Numbered from the stretch's first letter, positions 22,428 to 30,240 are shown. The stretch: 30,961 bases of DNA from JBGQDM01 sp041495845 (GCA_041495845.1 JBGQDM010000033.1:1-30961), one strand, 5' to 3'. The notes: a model not told the origin generated them from the letters alone. Program-made: numbers and translations.

Positions 22428-22942
22428 TGTCTTGTGTGGCGCGGGCAGCCTGCCCTCGAGCCGAATGGCGAAGCGCCCTCGCCCGCGTGGTTTTGGGGTT
22501 TGCCGGGAAACGAGGCCCGGCCCGGACCTTCCCCACACCCCCCCGCCGCAATCCAATTCGACAATGTTTTCACTTCTGCAATCTGCAATCTGCAATCGCG
22601 GTGCCGGTAGCCCCCGACTTCAGTCCGGGGAAAGCACCGCACTCTCACCCCGCGCCCCACGAGGTGGGCCGGACAATCAGCAGCAGCTAACACGGGCACT
22701 GGTACGCGTGTTCCAAAAAGCGAACAGGGATACCTGCAGTAGCGGGCCTGCGTAGGGCTGATGGTGACGCGGCGCCCAAACTAAGTCCCTCGAAACCCCA
22801 ACAGACATGCGAGGTTGGTGGACCAGATGCGACTCGGTTCCTGGCCTTGTCCGGAAAATGGAACAAACGAAAAAATCGCTTGATTTTCACAGGCGCGTGC
22901 AGGCAAGGTTCGTGTCCATCCCAAAATGGAACGGAGGTTCGC

Positions 22943-25900
22943 GTGAGGACAATCTGGTTTGTAATCACATTGCTGGTATGTGTTTTGTTGAGTTTGCCGG
23001 CAATGGGGCAGACCTGTCCGCCGAACTATCCGATCACCGTGACCTCGTTTACTCTGGCGCCGAGCCAGATCAATGGCGACGGGCACGAAACGGCGCGCGG
23101 GACAGTGACGGTCAAAAACACTACTGGATCGACCGGCGTTGACGTCTGTCTGCACAGTACGGTGACCAGCTTCCACTGCATGTTGCCGGCGTTCTTCGAC
23201 GGCGGTTCGTTTGCCTGCGGGTGCGTGCTTGCGGGGAGTTCGACCAGTTTCGACGTCGAGTACACGGCCACCGTGGGCGCGACGAACACGTTCCCCATTA
23301 CGGCGTCGGTGGACTATCCGATCAATCCGCCGGGCTGCATTGACCCCGGGAAGACGCAATCGCTGACGGCGGTGGCGCCGGTCGCGCCCGACCCGCCGCT
23401 GGACCTGCCCTGCGTCACCTGCGCTCTGGCGGGAGCCCCGATCAACCTGACCAACGGCGACACCTGGATTGAAGAGACCGACTACAGTCTGCCCGGCCTG
23501 GGTGGCGGCATCACGCTAACGCGGACGTGGAACAGCCTGTGGCCGAGCATGGGCCCCGTCGAGCTGGCCGGAACCTTTGGGCACAGTTGGCGATCCACCT
23601 TCAATGAGCGGCTGCAGACGCTGGCGGGTGGTGGCATCAAGTACTGGCGGGCCAACGGCAGTGCCTGGCTCTTCAGCTTTGACAGCCTCAACCATATCTA
23701 CACGCTGACCGCGCCCTTTGATGAAGTGGGCAGCCTGGCGTTCGACTCCGGGACAGCGCAGTACACGCTGACCTACAAAGACGGCACGCAGCACGTCTTC
23801 AACAACGCCGGATATCTGGCGGCGATGATTGACCGCAACGGCAACACCGAGTCCATTGCCTACGATGCTTCCAACCGCATCACGCAGGTGACGGACGCAG
23901 CCGCCCGCTCCATCACCTTCAGCTACAACGATGCGAACAATCCCAACCAGGCCACCAGCGTGCAAGACGTGACGGGGACGATTGCCACCTATACCTACGT
24001 AAACACGCTGTTGACCGAGGTGACGTACGCGGACGGGTCGGTGCTCAACTTTGCCTATGACGCAAGCCAACTGATCCTGAGCGTCACGGACGCACAAAAC
24101 AAGGTCTACGAGACGCACACCTACGATGGGCAGAGGCGGGGAGCGACCTCGGCCCGCGCCAACGGTGTCGATCTGGTAACAATTTTCTACCCCAGCACGA
24201 CCTACACCCAGGTCAAGAATTCGTCAGGCTTTTTCACAACCTACACGTTTGCCTCGAAGGGCGGGCGCGGGTTCATCACCTACGTCAACGGCCAGGGTTG
24301 CGCCACTTGCGGATTCAAGACGCAGGAAACGCAGTCGTTCAACTACGACGGCGCCGGGAAGATTGTGGCCGCACAACGCGGCAGCTACAATCCGGAGTAT
24401 TACACCTACGATGCCGCCGGAAACCTGATCCAGAAACAGGTCGTACTGAATAACCAAACTTCGACCGCGCTGATCTGGGCCTGGACGTACAACACTTTTG
24501 GCGAGGTGCTGACGGCGACCGACCCGCTCGGCCACATCACGGTGAACACCTACGATCCCAAGGGAAATCTGCTGACCACCACCACGCCCTCGCCCGATGG
24601 CGGTACCACGGCGGGAAGCGTCACGACGTTTACCTATGACGCCGCCGGCAAGGGTTTGCTGAGCACGATCAAAGACCCGCTGAATCACGTCACCACCATC
24701 ACGTATTTCCCCAGCGGGCTGATCCAGACGATTAAAGACCCGCTGAACCACATCACCACCTATGCCTACGATGCGCGCGGCAACCGGAACTCGGTGACCG
24801 ACGCCCTGAACAAGGTGACCACGTTCGGTTACGACATCATGAACCGCCTGACCTCGATCACCTATCCGACCCTGACGGCGACCACGGTGACCTTCGGTCT
24901 CGACTACCGCGGGCGGCGGCAGACGGTGACCGACCAGACCAGCAAGGTGACCACCTACGGCTACGACGATGCCGACCGCCTGACCACGGTGACCGATGCG
25001 CAAACACCGGCCCACGGAGTCACCATCTACGACTACGACACCGAGAACAATCTGAAGAAGATCACGGATGCCCTCTTGCGGCAGACGCTGTTCGATTACG
25101 ACAACGGCGGGCAGGTGACGAAGGTGACGTTCCCCTCCACGCTGGCGGAAACGTACATCCCTACCCACGGCGACGTGACCCAGAAGACCGATCGCAAGGG
25201 CCAGATCATCAAGTACAATTACGATAATTTTCATCGGCTGTTCCGCAAGACCTATCCGGATTCCTCCACGGTGGAGTACACCTACGAAGGCATGCGCTTG
25301 CAGCAGGTGGTGGACGCAACCGGGACCTACACCTTCGCTTACGATGACATGGACCGGCTGAAGACGGCGACGGTGAGCTACGCCTTCCTGCCCATGCGGA
25401 CGTTTACCGTGAACTACACCTACGACAAGGCCGGCAACCGCAAAACCATGACCGACCCGGAGAGCGGGGTGGCCACGTACACCTATGACAACGCCAACCG
25501 GCTGACCGGGCTGCAGGATTTCCAGTTGCAGAACTACACGCTGGGCTATTCGGCGGTAAATTCGCGGCTGTCGCTGACCCGGCCCAACAGCGTGGCCACC
25601 ACGTATACCTATGACAACATCCAGCGGCTGACGGGAGTGACGCACAAGCTGGGCACGACGGTGCTGGACGGGGCGACGTATACCTACGACGCTGCCGGCA
25701 ATCGAAAGACACGCACCGACCAGCGCACCAGTACCACGCTGACGTATGGCTATGACAACATTTACCAGTTGCTTTCGGCCAAGCAAGGCACTACGACCAA
25801 AGAGACGTATACCTACGACCGGGTGGGGAATAGGCTGAGTTCGCTGGGCGTAACGCCCTACGTGAACAACACGTCGAACGAGTTGACATCGATTCCGGGA

Positions 25901-26971
25901 ACGACGTATACGTACGACAACAACGGCAACATGGCGACCAAAACAGACGCGACGGGCGTGACGACCTACACCTGGGATTACGAGAACCGGCTGGTGGCGG
26001 TGGCGCTGCCGGGCGCGGGTGGGAGCGTTGCGTATAAGTACGATCCGTTTGGGCGGCGGGTGCAGAAGGCGTTCACCCAGGGTTCAACCACGACGACGAC
26101 GAATTACATTTATGACGGGATGAACGTCCTGGAAGAAGTGGATAATAGCGGAAGCGTCCTCGCTCGGTACACACAGGGTAATACCGCCGACGAGCCGCTC
26201 ATGGAGGTACGCGCTGGTGCGACAAGTTACTATGAGGCAGACGGATTGGGTTCGGTGACGTCGTTGAGCACAACAGCCGGGGCGCTGGCTAACACTTACA
26301 TTTTCGACTCATACGGAAGGCTTACGGCTTCGACGGGGACGGTTGTAAATCCATTCCAGTACACCGGAAGGGAGTGGGACGTGGAAACGGGTGCTTACTA
26401 CAACCGGAATCGTTACTACGACCCGACTCGCGGGCGGTTTTTCAGTGAGGACCCTCTGGGCTTTATGGGCGGCCCAAATTTTTACGACTATGTGAACAAC
26501 GAGCCCACCAGCTTTACGGACCCCCTCGGCCTTAGCGGATCGCGACCGGGAGGGCCGTATCACCCTCCATCGGGAGTGACGACAAGATGCAACGAGGGAG
26601 ATTCGTGCGAGAGGATGAAGGGAAAAATGTGGGTGCTTGGCAGGATGATCTCCTCACATGTGGGTTGGGACATTGTGATGCCACCGCCCCGTGGTGGAGG
26701 CAGGCACGGAGAGGAGATCGCGAACTTGTGGATACAGCTCGCACAATGCCAAGCGTTGTATCAAAAGAAGTGCAAGTCCGATTGCAACAAACAAAAGCCT
26801 CCTCGGTATCAGCCCGACCCGTGGTGGTCAGTTTTTTGGGAAACCTTCTGGGACGGTGTTCGTGAAGATCAGTGGGAGATTGAGTACGCGCTCACGCACC
26901 CTAACCAAATCAGCCCAGCAGGGCTTCCCATGCCGACGCCGCTACCGGTTCCGGTACCAGTAATTCCTTAA
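22943..26971 (+). CDS. Sec-exported Rhs-repeat polymorphic toxin with unknown C-terminal tip
   Basis: 1342 residues from the GTG at 22943, chosen because GGAGG lies just upstream and a signal peptide follows at once (MRTIWFVITLLVCVLLSLPA, cleavage near MGQ); an ATG-less frame extends 32 codons further. Domains in order: Ig-like beta domain (~25-150), DUF6531-type start of the Rhs shell (CVTCALAGAPINLTNGDTW, ~156), then about 900 residues of YD repeats (for example YDAAGNLIQ, YDYDTENNLKKITDALLR), and the conserved core end GRFFSEDPLGFMGG to FTDPLGL (~1196). The last ~145 residues (26535-26971) form the variable tip, Cys-rich, with SHVGWDIVMPPP and GGRHGEEIANLW; I recognise no enzyme in it. Export by Sec and absence of PAAR/VgrG argue against T6SS delivery. 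Codons 25187-25672 are duplicated downstream. Confidence 0.9.
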   Translation: MRTIWFVITLLVCVLLSLPAMGQTCPPNYPITVTSFTLAPSQINGDGHETARGTVTVKNTTGSTGVDVCLHSTVTSFHCMLPAFFDGGSFACGCVLAGSSTSFDVEYTATVGATNTFPITASVDYPINPPGCIDPGKTQSLTAVAPVAPDPPLDLPCVTCALAGAPINLTNGDTWIEETDYSLPGLGGGITLTRTWNSLWPSMGPVELAGTFGHSWRSTFNERLQTLAGGGIKYWRANGSAWLFSFDSLNHIYTLTAPFDEVGSLAFDSGTAQYTLTYKDGTQHVFNNAGYLAAMIDRNGNTESIAYDASNRITQVTDAAARSITFSYNDANNPNQATSVQDVTGTIATYTYVNTLLTEVTYADGSVLNFAYDASQLILSVTDAQNKVYETHTYDGQRRGATSARANGVDLVTIFYPSTTYTQVKNSSGFFTTYTFASKGGRGFITYVNGQGCATCGFKTQETQSFNYDGAGKIVAAQRGSYNPEYYTYDAAGNLIQKQVVLNNQTSTALIWAWTYNTFGEVLTATDPLGHITVNTYDPKGNLLTTTTPSPDGGTTAGSVTTFTYDAAGKGLLSTIKDPLNHVTTITYFPSGLIQTIKDPLNHITTYAYDARGNRNSVTDALNKVTTFGYDIMNRLTSITYPTLTATTVTFGLDYRGRRQTVTDQTSKVTTYGYDDADRLTTVTDAQTPAHGVTIYDYDTENNLKKITDALLRQTLFDYDNGGQVTKVTFPSTLAETYIPTHGDVTQKTDRKGQIIKYNYDNFHRLFRKTYPDSSTVEYTYEGMRLQQVVDATGTYTFAYDDMDRLKTATVSYAFLPMRTFTVNYTYDKAGNRKTMTDPESGVATYTYDNANRLTGLQDFQLQNYTLGYSAVNSRLSLTRPNSVATTYTYDNIQRLTGVTHKLGTTVLDGATYTYDAAGNRKTRTDQRTSTTLTYGYDNIYQLLSAKQGTTTKETYTYDRVGNRLSSLGVTPYVNNTSNELTSIPGTTYTYDNNGNMATKTDATGVTTYTWDYENRLVAVALPGAGGSVAYKYDPFGRRVQKAFTQGSTTTTTNYIYDGMNVLEEVDNSGSVLARYTQGNTADEPLMEVRAGATSYYEADGLGSVTSLSTTAGALANTYIFDSYGRLTASTGTVVNPFQYTGREWDVETGAYYNRNRYYDPTRGRFFSEDPLGFMGGPNFYDYVNNEPTSFTDPLGLSGSRPGGPYHPPSGVTTRCNEGDSCERMKGKMWVLGRMISSHVGWDIVMPPPRGGGRHGEEIANLWIQLAQCQALYQKKCKSDCNKQKPPRYQPDPWWSVFWETFWDGVREDQWEIEYALTHPNQISPAGLPMPTPLPVPVPVIP
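25187..25672 (+). repeat. Copy 1 of ~490-bp duplicated Rhs core DNA
   Basis: Near-identical (roughly 95% by eye) to 27606-28092. In copy 1 the sequence is in frame within the full Rhs gene. Similarity stops abruptly at both ends. Confidence 0.85.
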
Positions 26972-26999
26972 ATGGCTATGCATGCAGGAGGGTGAAGAC

Positions 27000-27608
27000 T
27001 TGACGAAGCAAGCAGAGGGCGTTACTGATGTCGTGGCCGAGCTCGGGCTTGGAGCGCCTGAGCCGCGTTCCATACCCATTTCCAAGAATCGCTTAGAGCA
27101 GCTAATGAGGAGTGGCAACATCGAGGTGCTCGGCGTCGTGTACGATTTTATTTCCGACCCCAAACACCGCCCGCTGATCGAGCCGCGCCTTGAATTCAGG
27201 GACTATCACCGCTTTATTACCGCATATTTTGGGCGTTGTTTTCGCGAAGATCCAAAGAGCAGGTGGGCTTGCTCCAGGTATTCAGCGGGCTGGGATCTTG
27301 TGAACTGGTTTGTAAGTTTCTGGAACGATGAAACGGTTCCCCGGTCTGCGATTTCCGAACTAAAGGAGTGGCTTGCAACTCTCTACCGCGAGGGAGATGC
27401 TAACCTTCGCACTTGCCTCGAGACGGCCACCCTCGAACATCTTTTTGAGCATAAGACAATTCAAAAGTTCTTCACCGATTGGGAACGGGATCCAGTACTC
27501 GGAACTGCGTATTCCGCGGCGGCGGCGTGGGTTAAGGGGGGAGGCAAAACGCCACTCGGAAAACCTGCCCGGGTCCGCAAGGCTAAAGCAGCGACACGAA
27601 AGCGGTAA
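27000..27608 (+). CDS. Candidate immunity protein for the Rhs tip
   Basis: 202 residues from TTG at 27000, which has GGAGGG 7 bases upstream; an ATG at 26982 is in frame but overlaps that site. Cytoplasmic, mainly helical, no TM or signal peptide: RLEQLMRSGNIEVLGVVYD, EFRDYHRFITAYFGR, YSAGWDLVNWFVSFW, ELKEWLATLYREG and a basic end (KPARVRKAKAATRKR). I do not recognise a family. It follows the toxin tip by 28 bases, and the tip-immunity arrangement of Rhs loci is the only basis for the call. Its stop codon TAA falls inside the first bases of the repeated Rhs core DNA, so the tip and this gene travel as one cassette. Confidence 0.55.
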   Translation: MTKQAEGVTDVVAELGLGAPEPRSIPISKNRLEQLMRSGNIEVLGVVYDFISDPKHRPLIEPRLEFRDYHRFITAYFGRCFREDPKSRWACSRYSAGWDLVNWFVSFWNDETVPRSAISELKEWLATLYREGDANLRTCLETATLEHLFEHKTIQKFFTDWERDPVLGTAYSAAAAWVKGGGKTPLGKPARVRKAKAATRKR

Positions 27609-28092
27609 GACCGATCGCAAGGGCCAGATCATCAAGTACAATTACGATAATTTTCATCGGCTGTTCCGCAAGACCTATCCGGATTCCTCCACGGTGGAGT
27701 ACACCTACGAAGGCATGCGTTTGAAGCAGGTGGTGGACGCGAGCGGGACGTACACCTTCGCTTACGATGACATGGACCGGCTGAAGACGGCCACGGTGAG
27801 CTACACGTTCCTGCCCGTGCGGACGTTTACCGTGAACTACACCTACGACAAGGCAGGCAACCGCAAAACCATGACTGACCCGGAGAGTGGGGTGGCCACC
27901 TACACCTACGACGCGGCCAACCGGCTGACCGGTCTGCAGGATTTCCAGCTACAGAACTATACGCTGGGCTATTCGGCGGTGAATTCGCGGCTGTCGCTGG
28001 CGCGGCCCAACAGCGTGGCCACCACGTATACCTATGACAACATCCAGCGGCTGACGGGCGTGACGCACAAGCTGGGCACGACCGTGCTCGAC
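27606..28092 (+). repeat. Copy 2 of ~490-bp duplicated Rhs core DNA
   Basis: Starts AAGACCGATCGCAAGGGCC at the stop codon of the candidate immunity gene. Near-identical to 25187-25672 until the phrase GTGCT at ~28090, where sequence switches to a diverged core. Confidence 0.85.
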
Positions 28093-28135
28093 GGTGCTGG
28101 TGAGGTACACCCAGAGTACTGGTATTGACGAACCG
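27606..28135 (+). pseudogene. Orphan Rhs core fragment (5' part), frameshifted
   Basis: The frame equivalent to the Rhs core (KTDRKGQIIKYNYDNF and so on) has no signal peptide, shell start or own start codon, and reads through to GTTVLDGAGEVHPEYWY and a stop at 28126-28128. The following core and tip lie in the +1 frame. The junction is at a repeated GTGCT (28082-28086 and 28094-28098), and ~480 bases of the core present in the full Rhs gene (about 25677-26158) are absent. This is a remnant produced by recombination, not a working gene. Confidence 0.8.
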
Positions 28136-28804
28136 CTAGCCGAACTTCGTTCTGGCACAACAAGCTACTATCAACGAGATGGCCTCGGGTCGGTCTCCTC
28201 GCTTAGCACTGCCGCCGGTTCGCTAACCAATACCTACAGCTACGACTCGTTCGGGAGTACAACGGCCTCGACTGGCAGCGTCAGCAATCCATTCCGCTAC
28301 ACCGGGAGAGAGTTCGATTCGGAGACCGGAGTTTACCAGTACCGCGCTCGCTACTACGATCCAAGCGTCGGGCGATTTATGAGCGAGGATCCGGTCTGGT
28401 ACGGCACATTCAATCTTTACAACTACGTTGGTGGAAACCCTGTCAACTACACGGACCCTTCGGGAAGGCGGAGAGTCTACGGGAACTGGTGCGGCCCCAA
28501 TTGGACCGGCGGGCAGACCGAACCGTACAATCCGGCGCACGACAACGTCTACAGACCCCCTATCGACAATCTTGACACAATATGCCTGAACCACGACAAG
28601 TGCTACTTCCGATGCAGAAGGGACCATCCCTGCAGCGTAACTGATCGACAGAATTGCATGAGAAATTGCGACCAGACTCTGATCAATGACGTTCCTGATA
28701 CAACCTGGGGAACGATCGTCAAAGACGGAATACAGTGGTTCAACAAGAACCCAAAAGCTGATACAAATGAAGAATGCGGCTGCAAAGAGAAAAAGCCGAA
28801 ATGA
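28094..28804 (+). CDS. Orphan Rhs 3' core with phospholipase A2-like toxin tip
   Basis: 236 codons in the frame opened at GTG 28094; no upstream ribosome binding site, so translation is doubtful. Residues 1-125 are the end of an Rhs core (YDSFGSTTASTG, GRFMSEDPVWYGTFNLY, NYTDPSG) diverged from the full gene. The tip (~128-236) has phospholipase A2 hallmarks: a calcium-loop-like YGNWCGPNWTGG (129-140), the catalytic CLNHDKCYFRC (164-174, His167-Asp168), and a second acidic residue in NCMRNCDQ (Asp193), with eight or more Cys suitable for disulphides. Predicted to cleave membrane phospholipids outside or in the envelope of the target. The break in frame from the core upstream means it is probably silent. 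A small membrane protein follows. Confidence 0.65.
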   Translation: MLVRYTQSTGIDEPLAELRSGTTSYYQRDGLGSVSSLSTAAGSLTNTYSYDSFGSTTASTGSVSNPFRYTGREFDSETGVYQYRARYYDPSVGRFMSEDPVWYGTFNLYNYVGGNPVNYTDPSGRRRVYGNWCGPNWTGGQTEPYNPAHDNVYRPPIDNLDTICLNHDKCYFRCRRDHPCSVTDRQNCMRNCDQTLINDVPDTTWGTIVKDGIQWFNKNPKADTNEECGCKEKKPK

Positions 28805-28862
28805 TGAAATTTTCTAAAGCCGGAAAGCGCGAGCTTTGCACTGAGTGGAGGCTCCAACTGAT

Positions 28863-29150
28863 ATGGCCATTTTGAAATCCAGATTCTCCGTTTTAGCCTA
28901 TGTTCCACCCTTTCTGCACCTGTGCGCCTGCGCCGCGACGACTCTGGCTAATCCCATCTCTGGGTGGAAGTATGTAGGTCTAGCAGACTTTCCCGTTTCG
29001 ATCGCGGCGGTTGGCCTGTCGATGCGCTACGATGTGAACCCGCTTGTCTTCTTTGGCCTAATAGGTACCCTCTGGTGGTACCTTATCGGTCTCGTAGTGG
29101 TATTTTTGCTCCGTCGGTTTATATCCCCCGGGCGGGTGGCCCAGCCTTGA
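28863..29150 (+). CDS. Small three-TM membrane protein, candidate PLA2 immunity
   Basis: 95 residues from the ATG at 28863 (a GTG at 28845 is in frame; GAGG at 28848-28851 favours the ATG). Hydrophobic segments at about 8-28 (SVLAYVPPFLHLCACAATTL), 37-54 (YVGLADFPVSIAAVGLSM) and 61-83 (LVFFGLIGTLWWYLIGLVVV). It lies 58 bases after the phospholipase-like tip. Phospholipase effectors are often countered by envelope-located immunity proteins, and position fits, but this is inference; no family is recognised. Confidence 0.5.
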   Translation: MAILKSRFSVLAYVPPFLHLCACAATTLANPISGWKYVGLADFPVSIAAVGLSMRYDVNPLVFFGLIGTLWWYLIGLVVVFLLRRFISPGRVAQP

Positions 29151-29177
29151 TTTTGATTTTTGTGAGGACCAGCAACC

Positions 29178-29223
29178 CTGGGGGTGCCCCATCCTTGCGT
29201 TCTTTGCAAGGGTGGGAGGCAAT
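29178..29223 (+). repeat. Hairpin repeat (copy B), forward
   Basis: CTGGGGGTGCC shoulder, stem CCCATCCTTGC (29188-29198) with GCAAGGGTGGG (29206-29216, one wobble), then AGGCAAT. Confidence 0.65.
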
Positions 29224-29286
29224 CTGTTCGCACGACAGAAACTCAACCGAGGCATCGTGGTGGGGTGGCTGCGCGACGCCGAAAGT

Positions 29287-29333
29287 CTTGCCTCCCACCC
29301 TTCACACAACGAAGGGTGGGGCACCCCCAGGGT
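29287..29333 (-). repeat. Hairpin repeat (copy C), inverted
   Basis: TTGCCTCCCACCCTTC / GAAGGGTGGGGCACCCCCAG: 10-bp perfect stem (29294-29303 with 29311-29320) and the reverse complement of the copy B shoulders. Confidence 0.65.
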
Positions 29334-29376
29334 TTGCGCTGCATGCGAAAATCAAGAGCAAGGGTTGATTGGATAA

Positions 29377-29454
29377 GAGCGAAGGCTCGATTCGAATCCG
29401 GGGTAGTCTTGGTTTGAGGACTAAGGCTTCTCGGAAAGGAAGGAGCCTTCGCTC
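29377..29454 (+). ncRNA. Structured 5' region of the IS110 transposase (possible bridge-RNA part)
   Basis: Outer inverted repeat GAGCGAAGGCTC (29377-29388) with GAGCCTTCGCTC (29443-29454), 12 perfect pairs, ending directly before the ATG. Inside it TAGTCTT (29404-29410) pairs with AGGACTA (29417-29423, one G-U), loop of 6. IS110-family elements carry guide (bridge) RNAs in their non-coding end; whether this is one is inference. The ribosome binding site (AAGGAAGGAG) lies partly in the outer stem. Confidence 0.45.
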
Positions 29455-30108
29455 ATGATGATTATAGGGTGTGATTTCCATCCCAGCTGGCAACAAATTG
29501 CGTGGTTGGACACGACGACTGGGGAAACCGGGGAGCAGAAACTGGTGCACGCTGCCGGGGACGCCAAGATGTTCTATCAGCAACTGGCGGCGCCGGGGCT
29601 GATCGGCATGGAGGCCACGGGCAACAGCCAGTGGTTCATCGAACTGGTGCAGGAGTTGGGGCACGAGATTTGGATCGGGGACGCAGCACAGATCCGGGCC
29701 AGTTACGTGCGCAAACAAAAGACGGACAAACGGGATGCGGCCCACATCTTGAAGCTGGTGGTGGAAGGCCGTTTTCCGCGTCTGTGGACACCGGACCGGG
29801 AGCAGCGCGATCTGCGGCAACTGGTACTGCACCGGCACAAGCTGGTGGAGATTCGCAGCCGGGTGAAGAACGAACTGCAACACCTGGCCATGAATAAGGG
29901 AAACCTGGGGACAGACGGGACGTTCCCGGCTTTCCCGCAAACTGGGGGAAACCTGGGGACAGACGGGACGTTCCCGGCTTTCCCGCAAACTGGGAAACCT
30001 GGGGACAGGGAAACCTGGGGACAGACGGGACGTTCCCGGCTTTCCCGCAAACTGGGGACGATATCCGAACCCTCACCCCAACGGAAAAGGCCATCCAGAT
30101 TTCTCTGA
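29455..30108 (+). pseudogene. IS110-family transposase, truncated
   Basis: N-terminal DEDD (RuvC-like) part of an IS110-type recombinase: Asp7 (IIGCDFHPSWQQIAWLD), Glu53 (GLIGMEATGNSQWF), and KTDKRDAAHIL (89-99, two Asp). It reads as normal IS110 sequence up to about residue 146 (RVKNELQHLAMNKG), exactly where homologues continue with the LxxKKxLWS segment, and then runs into tandem repeats of ~48 bp (NLGTDGTFPAFPQT per unit). The second catalytic domain with its Ser, needed for strand exchange, is missing. The 217-codon frame to 30108 is therefore not a functional recombinase. Start ATG follows AAGGAAGGAG. Confidence 0.85.
29898..30056 (+). repeat. Tandem repeats of ~48 bp inside the truncated transposase
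   Basis: Unit begins GGGAAACCTGGGGACAGACG and ends TTTCCCGCAAACTGG. Three full copies (29898-29945, 29946-29991, 30008-30055) plus one 16-base partial copy (29992-30007). Copies are essentially identical. The interspersed phrase CTGGGGACAGACGGGACGTT is of a type found in many soil-bacterial genomes. Confidence 0.85.
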
Positions 30109-30118
30109 ATGGCCTTTA
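30085..30118 (-). terminator. Terminator of the rRNA operon
   Basis: On the minus strand AAGGCCATTCAG pairs with CTGGATGGCCTT (one wobble), loop of 6, followed by TTTT within the end of the stem. It lies 6 bases beyond the 5S rRNA gene. The plus-strand T tract is weaker. Confidence 0.7.
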
Positions 30119-30123
30119 TTTAA

Positions 30124-30240
30124 GTCGGCAACGACCTACTCTCCCACACAGTTTCCCGTGCAGTACAATCGGCCCTGCGGGGCTTAACTACCGTGTTCGG
30201 GATGGGAACGGGTGGGACCCCCGCGGTAAGGTCACCGACA
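30124..30240 (-). rRNA. rrf: 5S ribosomal RNA
   Basis: About 117 nt. The conserved core is clear on the minus strand: CCCATCCCGAACACGG, then GTTAAGCCCCGCAGGGCC and the closing TGTGGGAGAGTAGGTCGTTG. The ends pair (GTCGG with CCGAC). Ends are estimated from the terminal helix. Confidence 0.93.

Larger units (their letters stand above)
22020..22942. other. Repeat-rich intergenic island, no gene recognised
   Basis: About 920 bases with no convincing gene. Contents: a hairpin AAGCCCC (22055-22061) with GGGGCTT (22082-22088); a degenerate run of TCTGCAATC units at ~22220-22255 and again at ~22570-22598, both introduced by CACTTCTGCAATC; three hairpin repeats listed separately; a GACTTCAGTC-type hairpin at 22611-22630. 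The ORFs here overlap in all frames and look accidental. The last ~90 bases lead to the Rhs gene. Confidence 0.6.
29151..29376. other. Intergenic region with paired inverted hairpin repeats
   Basis: Between the membrane protein and the IS110 element. It holds two hairpin repeats in opposite orientation, described separately, separated by ~65 bases, and their outer arms AACCCTGGGGGTGCCCCA (29174-29191) and its near-perfect inverted match (29315-29336). No gene is recognised. Confidence 0.55.

Noticed and set aside
22292..22755. Overlapping short frames on both strands of the repeat island
   Set aside because: None has a start signal or a recognisable protein pattern; they come from the hairpin repeats.
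24224..25786. Long minus-strand frame (520 codons) opposite the Rhs gene
   Set aside because: It mirrors the repetitive YD-coding DNA; periodic composition explains its length and it has no start signal.
22943..26971. T6SS-delivered Rhs effector
   Set aside because: The protein has a Sec signal peptide and no PAAR domain, and no VgrG or other T6SS gene is in the window.
29898..30056. CRISPR-like appearance of the 48-bp repeats
   Set aside because: Copies abut directly or are joined by a partial copy; there are no spacers of constant length and no cas genes.
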